NCBI GenBank assembly: GCA_964345395.1
Contig: CAYFRA010000045.1
Span: 1 to 14,784, forward strand
Source: UPXZ01 sp964345395
GTDB taxonomy: Bacteria > Bacteroidota > Bacteroidia > Bacteroidales > Paludibacteraceae
Direction of reading: 5' to 3'
Length of the DNA stretch: 14,784 nucleotides
Every line of letters begins with the position of its first letter. Position 1 is the first letter of the stretch. Positions 8,801 through 14,784 of this stretch are shown here, one piece after another. The notes below the pieces were generated by a model. That model searched no databases. It saw nothing but the letters and a program-made list of their open reading frames with translations, and was not told the DNA's origin. Both the position numbers and the translations under genes were made by a program.

Positions 8801-9095
8801 TATATATGTCAATATTTCCTCCGTTTCTGTCACTGACAAAAGCAATTTTCTCACCGTCTGGCGACCAGATGGGTTTGTTGTCATATGCACTGTGTGTAGT
8901 CAGCCTCACAGCATCGCCGCCTGTAGTGGCTACTTTGTAAATATCGCCTTTATAGGTAAAAGCTATTTGTGTACCATCGGGAGAAATAGCTGGATATCGC
9001 ATCCAAAGCGGATTTTCACCCATTGCCATTAGACTAACGAATAAGCCTAAAAATAAAAAAAGATGTTTTTTGTTCATAATTGATCTGTTTTTCAT
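5826..9095 (-). CDS. Tricorn protease homologue (S41 family), exported
   Basis: A 1089-residue serine peptidase with tricorn architecture. Residues 1-26 form a signal peptide, so it acts outside the cytoplasm. Two beta-propellers built of PD40/TolB-like repeats ('SPDGTQIAFTYKGDIY', 'SPDGEKIAFVSDR') fill about 30-700, interrupted by a very Lys/Glu-rich insert at 574-604. A C1 helical domain (about 712-790), a PDZ domain (about 794-877) and the C-terminal catalytic domain follow. The tetrad can be mapped: Ser777-His778 ('NVSHTGSG'), nucleophile Ser993 ('DYSNAHG') and Glu1050 ('YLENSQLEPDI'). The spacing (215 and 57 residues from His to Ser to Glu) closely follows the 219 and 58 I recall for Thermoplasma tricorn (H746, S965, E1023). 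Oxyanion-type 'NGGG' is at 943-946. Tricorn degrades oligopeptides to short products for aminopeptidases; none is encoded nearby. The start may instead be Met7 at 9077; both give a workable signal peptide. Confidence 0.93.
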   Translation of the reverse strand: MKNRSIMNKKHLFLFLGLFVSLMAMGENPLWMRYPAISPDGTQIAFTYKGDIYKVATTGGDAVRLTTHSAYDNKPIWSPDGEKIAFVSDRNGGNIDIYIMSSKGGVAKQLTSHSANETLQTFTPDGKHILFTAHYQDPAQSAIFPTARLNEMYQVPVDGGQVEQILAFPADNIQYSKDGKSIIFQDIKGFENTWRKHHTSSVTRDIVKYDFDKKTYSKLIDRAGEDTNPVYAPDEQAFYYLSEQSGSYNVFKADFAKLNAAKQLTHFKEHPVRFLSIANNGTLCYGFDGEIYIQKNDNDKPQRVNIKISNDINDEQLKKMNFSSGATSAINSPDGKQVAFIVRGEVFVTSTDYTTTKQITNTAAQESSVDFGKDNRSLVYSSYRDGYWNVYLAKIARDEEPNFPNATIITEEELIPGDLSEKQNPLFSPNGNEVAFVKDRTKLMVYNLKTKQIRQITDGKYQHEANGSMTYEWSPDGKWFVVEYVSNVHSPYSDVGIVSAVDGGDIFNITNSGYINGNARWVMDGNAILFSTEEFGMRSHASWGAMEDVMIAFMNREAYNKFKMSKEEYELFTESEKESAKEEKTDDKKENKKKKDEKPEKKEKTINIEFDNLLDRIVRLTPHSSRLGDAIINKEGTKLYYLAAFEKDYDMWVYDLRERSTKLLSKINSGYAAFSTDESKNTLFVLSGRNMQKMSFANDKFTPISYRAEMELDLTKEREAMFEQVYREERERFYQVDMHGVDWEKLTQHYRKFIPHINNNYDYSEMLSELLGELNVSHTGSGYRAPATGKRTAELGLFVSQNSKEGLLVDEILIGGPFDSFKSKLKVGDIIEKIDNESISKEIDYHTLLSDKAGKNTLISIYSPSENKRWEEVIKPIGAGALNDILYKRWVKQRADEVDRLSNGRLGYVHIASMDDASFRKMYSDALGKYYQKEGMVIDIRYNGGGRLHEDIEMFFNSSKYLDQEIRGKDYCEMPSKRWNKPSIMLMTEADYSNAHGTPWVYKHLGIGKLVGMPVPGTMTSVNWVTLQDPTLYFGIPVVGYRTAEGTYLENSQLEPDIKISLDLLKALEGEDTQIAVSVKELLKEIDGK

Positions 9096-9146
9096 TATAT
9101 ATGTAATAATTACTATGCTTAGTTTGATAGAAAATTTTTAGATTGA

Positions 9147-9154
9147 CAAATATA
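9147..9154 (-). promoter_or_regulatory. Putative -7 element for the tricorn gene
   Basis: Read on the minus strand, this is TATATTTG, an exact match to the Bacteroidetes TAnnTTTG element. It lies 51 bases upstream of the ATG at 9095. No TTTG-like -33 element lies 19-21 bases further upstream, so only half of the promoter is visible and the call is tentative. Confidence 0.4.
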
Positions 9155-9375
9155 ATGATTTGAAAATGGAGTAGTGGGGCAATCTATAGATTTTTAACAA
9201 TTTAAAGCTATCAACTGATTTTGAGAGCAGTTAAAATGAGTATTATAATCCTCAATTGATTGAAAAAACTATCTATTTATATTTAATTATTCTATAATAT
9301 TAGGCAAAAAATTCAGGAAGTCAATAGCGGTAACAATCAAACTTGGAAAAAGTTCACTCAAATTGTAATCTCGAC

Positions 9376-9406
9376 TTTGCAAAATCAATTATTTTACTTA
9401 ATTTTG
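9376..9406 (+). promoter_or_regulatory. Near-consensus Bacteroidetes promoter for the ATPase gene
   Basis: TTTG at 9376-9379 (exact -33 element) is followed after 19 bases by TAATTTTG at 9399-9406 (exact match to TAnnTTTG). Transcription would start near 9413, about 15 bases before the ATG at 9428. The -33 element overlaps the TTG codon at 9377 that opens the longer frame, so that upstream start cannot be used from this promoter. This box decides the start of the gene. Confidence 0.7.
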
Positions 9407-9427
9407 TCCTCGAAATCACTTGTATGT

Positions 9428-10606
9428 ATGGATACGCTTTTCAGAACACATAATTACTTGGTCAATCATGTTGAAGCATCTGTTAGACGCCTTTTGGCTG
9501 ATGAGATTGATTGGTCGCATCGTTTGATAGGGATAAAAGGTTCGCGTGGAGTGGGAAAAACAACATTCCTGTTGCAATATGCGAAAGAACATTTTGAACC
9601 AGATAGCAGAAAATGTTTATATGTAAATTTCAACAATCTTTTTTTTGCGTGCAATACTTTGATAGATTTTGCAAGAGAATTTTATGAGAATGGAGGACGC
9701 ACACTTTTATTGGATCAAGTTTTCAAATATGAAAATTGGTCGAAAGAGTTAAGATATTGTTACGATAATTTTACTGATCTACAAATTATATTTACAGGTT
9801 CAACTGTGATGCGTTTGGGTGATGAGAATGATGATTTGAAAGGTATCGTAGCTATTTACAATCTACGTGGTTTCTCACTACGCGAATACATCAACTTAAA
9901 AGCAGGAGCAGAGCTTCCTCACTATCCATTAAACGAGATTTTAGAAAATCACCAACAAATTGCATTAGATATATCACAAAAGATAAATCCAATTGACTAT
10001 TTTGATGAATACCTTCATCACGGTTTCTATCCTTTCTTTTTGGAAACAAAAAACTATTCTGAAAATCTACTTAAAACCATCAATATGATGATGGAGGTAG
10101 ATATTTTACTCATCAAGCAAATTGATTTAAAATATCTCTCTCGAATACGTAAACTTTTGGGCTTAATTATGCAATGTGCTCCTTGCACCTTGAATATTAG
10201 TCAGTTAAGTTTGGAGATTGGTACTTCACGCTCTACTGTAATGAACTACTTGAAGTATCTGCACGATGCTCGTTTACTCATTTTGCTCTTTAATGAAAAT
10301 GAAGATTTTCCAAAAAAACCTTATGCGGTTTATCCCCACAATACCAATTTGCTTAATGTGATAGCTTATGAGATTGATGATGTGAATGAGAAAAAAACAT
10401 TCATTTGCAACAATCTTTATGCTCGCCAACAAATCAATATTGGTAGCCGTCAAAATGGATTTTTAGTTGATTCCAAATATCAAATAAAACTTAGGAGTGA
10501 AGAGGAGAATACTAAAACTCAAAAAAACACCCTCTATGCGGTGGACAAACTAATCAGCGAAAAATCAGAAGAAGTGCCTATTTGGCTCTTTGGATTTCTA
10601 TATTAA
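9428..10606 (+). CDS. AAA_14-like ATPase with atypical Walker B (Asp-Gln)
   Basis: A 392-residue cytoplasmic P-loop protein of the AAA_14-type ATPase group common in Bacteroidales, usually paired with a DUF4143-like C-terminus. Walker A is 'GSRGVGKTT' (G38-T46). Walker B is 'RTLLLDQVFKYENW', with D96 followed by Gln97 where relatives, as I recall them, have Asp-Glu ('LDEIHKY.NW'). 'IIFTGS' (120-125) fits a sensor-1 strand, and 'RGFSLREYI' is typical of the family. A helix-turn-helix-like segment lies at about 254-288 ('ISQLSLEIGTSRSTVMNYL'). The C-terminus ends in the family signature 'PIWLFGFLY', but the nuclease-like section before it, 'GFLVDSKYQIKL' (344-355), lacks the acidic/Lys pattern I expect. 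The true function of the family is unclear. ATG 9428 is chosen over TTG 9377 because the promoter lies between them and family members start near this Met. Predicted monocistronic; nifJ follows after 57 bases. Confidence 0.82.
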   Translation: MDTLFRTHNYLVNHVEASVRRLLADEIDWSHRLIGIKGSRGVGKTTFLLQYAKEHFEPDSRKCLYVNFNNLFFACNTLIDFAREFYENGGRTLLLDQVFKYENWSKELRYCYDNFTDLQIIFTGSTVMRLGDENDDLKGIVAIYNLRGFSLREYINLKAGAELPHYPLNEILENHQQIALDISQKINPIDYFDEYLHHGFYPFFLETKNYSENLLKTINMMMEVDILLIKQIDLKYLSRIRKLLGLIMQCAPCTLNISQLSLEIGTSRSTVMNYLKYLHDARLLILLFNENEDFPKKPYAVYPHNTNLLNVIAYEIDDVNEKKTFICNNLYARQQINIGSRQNGFLVDSKYQIKLRSEEENTKTQKNTLYAVDKLISEKSEEVPIWLFGFLY

Positions 10607-10663
10607 ACAAAGTAAATTATAATTCTCAATAAAAAGAAATTTCTATAAAAAAATTAGACAGAT

Positions 10664-13600
10664 ATGGCAAAAGAGAAAAAATTTATTACCTGTGATGGTA
10701 ATCAAGCTGCGGCACATATCGCTTATATGTTTAGCGAAGTTGCTGCAATTTACCCCATTACGCCGTCATCAACTATGGCAGAGTATGTTGATGAGTGGGC
10801 TGCTGCGGGTAAAAAGAATATGTTTGATGAAACCGTGATGGTTGAAGAGATGCAATCCGAGGCGGGTGCAGCAGGTGCTATGCACGGTGCACTTCAGGCG
10901 GGTGCTCTTTCTACTACGTTTACGGCTTCTCAAGGTTTGTTGCTGATGGTACCCAATATGTATAAAGTTGCTGGTGAACTTTTACCAGGTGTTTATCACG
11001 TTTCAGCACGCTCATTAGCAACGCAAGCCCTCTCAATTTTTGGAGATCATCAAGACGTAATGGCTGTTCGCCAGACTGGTTGTGCTCTTTTTGCAACTGG
11101 CTCTGTGCAAGAAGTGATGGATATGGCCGCTGTAGCTCACTTAGCAGCTATCAAATCGCGCATTCCATTTGTTCACTTTTTTGATGGGTTTAGAACTTCA
11201 CACGAAATTCAAAAAATTGAAGAGATTGATGCAGAGGCTGTTCAAGCATTGGTTGATAAAGACGCCCTACAGGCTTTCCGTGATAGAGCATTGAATAATG
11301 CCAATCCCGTGGTGCGTGGTACTGCTCAAAATCCCGATATCTATTTTCAATCACGCGAAGCTGCAAATTCATTTTATGACGCACTTCCAACTATTGTAGA
11401 GGATTATCTGAATCAATTAGCTGAAATCACAGGACGTAAATATGGTTTATTTGATTATTATGGTGATCCAGAAGCTGACCGCGTAGTTATTGCTATGGGT
11501 TCTGCTACAGAAGCTATACGCGAAGGCATCGACCATTTGATGGCTAAAGGTGAAAGAGTAGGTTTGGTAACCGTACACCTATATCGCCCATTTTCAATCA
11601 AACATTTTTTGAAAGCTCTACCCGAAACCACCAAACGCATCTGTGTGCTTGACCGCACAAAAGAGCCCGGTGCAACAGGCGAACCACTATATTTAGATGT
11701 AAAAGATGCACTTTATGGAACCGCCAACCAACCTTTAGTTGTTGGTGGTCGTTACGGACTATCGTCCAAAGATTTTACGCCCGCTCAAGTGTGTGCTGTT
11801 TTCAAAAACTTAGCTTTGCCAACTCCACGCAATGGTTTCACCGTTGGTATTGTTGATGATGTTACCTTTACTTCTTTGCCCTTAGGTGAAGAGATTTCGA
11901 TTGGCGGTGATGATTTGTATCAAGCTAAATTCTACGGTTTGGGTGCTGATGGGACAGTAGGTGCAAATAAAAACTCAATTAAAATCATTGGTGATAATTC
12001 AGATAAATATTCACAAGCTTACTTTGAATATGATTCGAAAAAATCAGGTGGTTTCACTTGCTCGCATCTCCGCTTTGGCGACTCGCCTATCCGCTCTACC
12101 TATTTGGTAACCACCCCCGACTTTGTAGCTTGCCACGTTCAAGCCTACTTGAGACTTTATGATGTTACCAAAGGTTTGAAAAAGAATGGTACTTTCTTGC
12201 TCAACACCGTTTGGAATGCTGAAGAAGTTAAAAAGAACCTCCCAACCAACATCAAACGTTATTTTGCAGAAAACAACATCAAACTTTATATCATCGATGC
12301 TACTAATATTGCCGTTGAAATAGGTTTAGGCAATAGAACAAACACCATTTTGCAGTCTGCTTTTTTCAAAATCACCAATGTAATACCTTACGATTTGGCT
12401 GTTGAAGAGATGAAAAAAGCAATTGTAAAATCTTATGGAAGAAAAGGAGAGAAAATTGTCAATATGAACTTTGCTGCGGTCGATCGTGGTGGCGAATATG
12501 TTGAAGTTGAAATCCCTGCCGATTGGGCTAACTTGACTGATGAGGTGGAAGTAGATGATGACGTGCCTGCATTTATTCGTGATGTAGTTCGTCCTATTAA
12601 TGCTCAAAATGGCAACAGCTTGCCAGTTTCTACTTTCGTAGGTCGTGAGGATGGAACGTGGGATCAAGGAACTACCAAATTTGAAAAACGAGGCGTTGCT
12701 TCGTTTGTGCCAGAGTGGACAGCCGAAAATTGTATTCAATGTAACCAATGTGCTTATGTGTGTCCACACGCTGCTATTCGTCCATTTATTTTAGATGAGG
12801 AAGAGCAAGCCAAAGCACCATTTACAGAAATGATTAAAACCAACGGTAAACAATTTGTGGGCACTACCTACCGCATACAAGTTGATGTGTTAGACTGTAT
12901 GGATTGTGGCAACTGTGTGGATGTTTGTCCAGGTAATAAAAATGGTAAAGCATTGGAGATGAAGCCGATCAAAACTCAATATGAGAATCAGGCTAATTGG
13001 GAGTTCTGTGTGAGTGAAGTAAAATCAAAACAACACTTAATAGATGTTCGAATGAATGTGAAAAACTCACAATTGGCAACACCGCTCTTTGAGTTTTCAG
13101 GTGCTTGTTCGGGTTGTGGAGAGACTCCATATGTGAAGTTAGTTACGCAAATGTATGGAAATCGTCAAATGGTGTCCAATGCAACTGGTTGTTCTTCTAT
13201 CTATTCAGCATCAGCACCTTCAACTCCTTATACTGTAGGAGAAGATGGGCGAGGTCCGGCTTGGGCCAATTCCTTATTTGAAGATAATGCAGAATATGGA
13301 ATGGGTATGGCATTAGCAGAAGAGAAAATGCAAGCACGCATTCTTCGCTTAATGACTAAAGCTTTGGAGAGCGATAAAAATCCAGAAGAGTTGAAAGAGC
13401 TTTTCAGAGAGTGGATCGACAATCGTTTTGATGGTGATAAAACATTGGAATTGGAGTCTAAAATAGTTCCTTACCTTGAAGTTTCAGAGTGTAATTATTG
13501 CAAACAAATATTAGATTTGAAAAACTTCATAGTTAAACGTTCGCAGTGGATAATCGGTGGTGACGGCTGGGCTTATGATATTGGTTTTGGCGGATTAGAT

Positions 13601-14299
13601 CACGTGATTGCTTCTGGAAAAAATGTAAATATCTTGGTTTTAGATACTGAAGTTTATTCAAACACAGGAGGACAATCCTCAAAAGCTACACCAGTAGGTG
13701 CGGTTGCTAAGTTTGCTGCATCAGGTAAGCGTATTCGCAAAAAAGATTTAGGAATGATTGCTGCAACTTATGGATATGTGTATGTAGCACAGGTGGCGAT
13801 GGGTGCTAACAATGCTCAAACGCTCAGAGCTATTCGTGAAGCAGAAGCCTACGATGGTCCATCGATAGTGATAGCCTATTCGCCTTGTATCGCACACGGT
13901 CTGCATGCCGGAATGGGTAAACAACAAAACGAACAAAAACGTGCAGTTGAGTGTGGATACTGGCATCTCTATCGTTTTGACCCACGCTTGCAAGCTGAGG
14001 GTAAAAACCCAATGCAATTGGACAGCAAAGAGCCAGATTGGAGTAAATTTCAAGATTTCTTGAAGGGAGAAGTAAGATACACTTCATTGATGAAGCAATT
14101 CCCAGACGAGGCGGAAGAGTTATTCCAAGCTGCTGAGAAAAACGCAAGATGGCGTTATAATGGATACAAACGTATGACTGAAGCTATATATCATCCAGAA
14201 GTAGCACCATCACATCAGATAGATGAATTAAAAGCACAATCACAACGAGACCCAAAACAAAAGGGTAGTGCCGATGTAATTGTTCAGGATACAAAATAA
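10664..14299 (+). CDS. nifJ: Pyruvate:ferredoxin (flavodoxin) oxidoreductase
   Basis: A complete 1211-residue PFOR, which oxidises pyruvate with CoA to acetyl-CoA and CO2 and reduces ferredoxin in the cytoplasm of anaerobes. All domains are fused in one chain. The N-terminal domain has 'YPITPSST' (Thr33), Glu66 and Arg116, equivalent to T31, E64 and R114 of the Desulfovibrio africanus enzyme. Two ferredoxin-type 4Fe-4S motifs follow: C690/693/696/700 and C745/748/751/755. The proximal cluster ligands are C815, C818, C843 and C1075. The TPP site runs from GDGW (966-969) to 'YSNTGGQ' (Asn1000, the N996 equivalent). No key residue is missing. The C-terminal tail after about 1170 is polar and about 20 residues shorter than I recall for the D. 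africanus protein. A weak promoter candidate lies at 10589-10620 (TTTG, 20 bases, TAAATTAT), and the leader is A-rich. The gene ends at a strong terminator. Confidence 0.98.
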   Translation: MAKEKKFITCDGNQAAAHIAYMFSEVAAIYPITPSSTMAEYVDEWAAAGKKNMFDETVMVEEMQSEAGAAGAMHGALQAGALSTTFTASQGLLLMVPNMYKVAGELLPGVYHVSARSLATQALSIFGDHQDVMAVRQTGCALFATGSVQEVMDMAAVAHLAAIKSRIPFVHFFDGFRTSHEIQKIEEIDAEAVQALVDKDALQAFRDRALNNANPVVRGTAQNPDIYFQSREAANSFYDALPTIVEDYLNQLAEITGRKYGLFDYYGDPEADRVVIAMGSATEAIREGIDHLMAKGERVGLVTVHLYRPFSIKHFLKALPETTKRICVLDRTKEPGATGEPLYLDVKDALYGTANQPLVVGGRYGLSSKDFTPAQVCAVFKNLALPTPRNGFTVGIVDDVTFTSLPLGEEISIGGDDLYQAKFYGLGADGTVGANKNSIKIIGDNSDKYSQAYFEYDSKKSGGFTCSHLRFGDSPIRSTYLVTTPDFVACHVQAYLRLYDVTKGLKKNGTFLLNTVWNAEEVKKNLPTNIKRYFAENNIKLYIIDATNIAVEIGLGNRTNTILQSAFFKITNVIPYDLAVEEMKKAIVKSYGRKGEKIVNMNFAAVDRGGEYVEVEIPADWANLTDEVEVDDDVPAFIRDVVRPINAQNGNSLPVSTFVGREDGTWDQGTTKFEKRGVASFVPEWTAENCIQCNQCAYVCPHAAIRPFILDEEEQAKAPFTEMIKTNGKQFVGTTYRIQVDVLDCMDCGNCVDVCPGNKNGKALEMKPIKTQYENQANWEFCVSEVKSKQHLIDVRMNVKNSQLATPLFEFSGACSGCGETPYVKLVTQMYGNRQMVSNATGCSSIYSASAPSTPYTVGEDGRGPAWANSLFEDNAEYGMGMALAEEKMQARILRLMTKALESDKNPEELKELFREWIDNRFDGDKTLELESKIVPYLEVSECNYCKQILDLKNFIVKRSQWIIGGDGWAYDIGFGGLDHVIASGKNVNILVLDTEVYSNTGGQSSKATPVGAVAKFAASGKRIRKKDLGMIAATYGYVYVAQVAMGANNAQTLRAIREAEAYDGPSIVIAYSPCIAHGLHAGMGKQQNEQKRAVECGYWHLYRFDPRLQAEGKNPMQLDSKEPDWSKFQDFLKGEVRYTSLMKQFPDEAEELFQAAEKNARWRYNGYKRMTEAIYHPEVAPSHQIDELKAQSQRDPKQKGSADVIVQDTK

Positions 14300-14322
14300 G
14301 AAATCATTATTTTAGATAAAAT

Positions 14323-14360
14323 AAAAAGGATAGTTCTTGTCAAGAGCTATCCTTTTTTTT
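14323..14360. terminator. Bidirectional intrinsic terminator after nifJ
   Basis: GGATAGTTCTT at 14328-14338 pairs with AAGAGCTATCC at 14342-14352 around the loop GTC, giving an 11-bp stem with a single T-G wobble. Eight T residues follow (14353-14360) and five A residues precede it (14323-14327), continued by an AT-rich stretch. It lies 23 bases after the nifJ stop and 65 bases beyond the stop of the convergent minus-strand gene, so it can serve both. Confidence 0.9.
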
Positions 14361-14425
14361 AGTCAAACCCAATCGCACTGCATTTCTTTGAAGTAGCCAC
14401 ACGAGAGGGTTATAATTTTGTTTCG

Positions 14426-14784
14426 TTATTTCAACTCAATTTTATTTCTTTTTTTAACCGTAGGCACTTTTCCTTTTTCGAAAACTGGTTTTTGCTCAAC
14501 AGCTTTGTTTCTTTCTAATATCTTGTTAGAATTATTAGCTTTATAATTAGGTGCATCTGAAACTTCGCTTGGAGTTGTAAATGGAACAATAGTAAATTCA
14601 CCCCACTCACCATTTGAATTTCTTGCAACTGCTACAGCAACAGCATCTGTGTTTGGATCAATTTGAAAATCAGTAGTTAAAGCTTCATATTGGAACCATC
14701 CTATCATTTCAAATGGTGGTAATGAAGCCAATTCATCTTTAATCTCATCAGCATACTCTTCAAAATCTTCAGCAAAGTAAACTC
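14426..14784 (-). CDS. Unrecognised protein, C-terminal part (runs off the window)
   Basis: The frame is open from the TAA at 14426-14428 to the right edge, giving at least 118 residues; the start lies outside the window. A TTG at 14731 is merely internal, since in-frame codons continue upstream as 'VYFAEDFEEYADEIKDELA'. The visible part starts acidic, passes through 'PPFEMIGWFQYEALTTDFQ', a beta-like 'DAVAVAVARN' and 'EWGEFTIVPFT', then ends in a Lys-rich, low-complexity tail ('KKRNKIELK'). Composition looks like real protein and the gene shares a terminator with nifJ in convergent arrangement. I do not recognise the family and assign no function. No signal peptide or membrane segment is visible in the part shown. 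Confidence 0.7.
   Translation of the reverse strand, partial: VYFAEDFEEYADEIKDELASLPPFEMIGWFQYEALTTDFQIDPNTDAVAVAVARNSNGEWGEFTIVPFTTPSEVSDAPNYKANNSNKILERNKAVEQKPVFEKGKVPTVKKRNKIELK

Larger units (their letters stand above)
9096..9427. other. Divergent intergenic region, AT-rich, no gene
   Basis: This 332-base gap separates the divergent tricorn and ATPase genes. Both read away from it, so it should contain promoters for both; candidate boxes are listed separately. A perfect 12-base palindrome, AATCTATAGATT, lies at 9181-9192, upstream of the tricorn -7-like box and a possible but weak operator. I see no terminator hairpin, tRNA, convincing small ORF or repeat. An open frame beginning at TTG 9377 is the 5' extension of the ATPase frame and is judged non-coding. 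Confidence 0.6.

Noticed and set aside
9096..9376. The intergenic stretch was examined for a regulatory RNA, mobile-element remnant or toxin-antitoxin gene.
   Set aside because: No stable hairpins, terminal inverted repeats, target duplications or convincing small ORFs were seen.
12326..12769. A 147-codon minus-strand open frame inside nifJ.
   Set aside because: It lies wholly antisense to the conserved PFOR sequence, shows no family features, and is explained by the codon bias of nifJ.
14413..14420. TAATTTTG on the plus strand, an exact match to the TAnnTTTG promoter element.
   Set aside because: It lies just beyond the 3' end of the minus-strand gene, has no -33 partner that I can see, and no plus-strand gene follows in the window; likely chance in AT-rich DNA.

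Overview
The window looks like chromosomal DNA from an anaerobic member of the Bacteroidota, most likely Bacteroidales. The DNA is AT-rich. Genes lack Shine-Dalgarno sites and have A/T-rich leaders. Promoter-like boxes fit the Bacteroidetes TTTG / TAnnTTTG pattern rather than TTGACA / TATAAT. Exported proteins have signal peptides ending in forms such as 'LMAQ'. The gene types also fit: a Bacteroidetes-style AsmA protein, a TPR/PD40 protein, a bacterial tricorn protease, an AAA_14-like ATPase ending in 'WLFGFLY', and pyruvate:ferredoxin oxidoreductase.

Layout. (1) Bases 79-5802, plus strand: a promoter, then four genes and a strong hairpin terminator. The genes are an AsmA-like inner-membrane/periplasmic protein with a long helical tail, an exported TPR + PD40 protein 6 bases downstream, a short NfeD, and flotillin-like FloA. 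(2) Bases 5826-9095, minus strand and convergent with floA: a secreted tricorn-protease homologue with an intact predicted catalytic tetrad. (3) Bases 9096-9427: a divergent intergenic region with a -7-like box for tricorn and a near-consensus promoter for the ATPase. (4) Bases 9428-10606, plus strand: an AAA_14-like ATPase whose Walker B motif reads Asp-Gln instead of Asp-Glu. (5) Bases 10664-14299, plus strand: nifJ, complete, with every cluster and active-site residue I could map, followed by a second hairpin terminator. (6) Bases 14426 to the right edge, minus strand: the C-terminal part of an unrecognised protein.

How the genes fit together. The first four genes all act at the cell envelope. 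AsmA-like proteins are associated with lipid/envelope transport, and NfeD and FloA form the standard membrane-microdomain pair. The TPR/PD40 protein is probably a periplasmic or outer-membrane-associated scaffold. A joint envelope role is an inference from gene order. Tricorn (peptide degradation) and NifJ (pyruvate to acetyl-CoA, CO2 and reduced ferredoxin) are separate housekeeping functions. I see no CRISPR array, transposase, integrase, tRNA or rRNA. I found no clear evidence of a wholly new system. The most unusual points are the AsmA hendecad tail and the natural Walker B Glu-to-Gln change in the ATPase.
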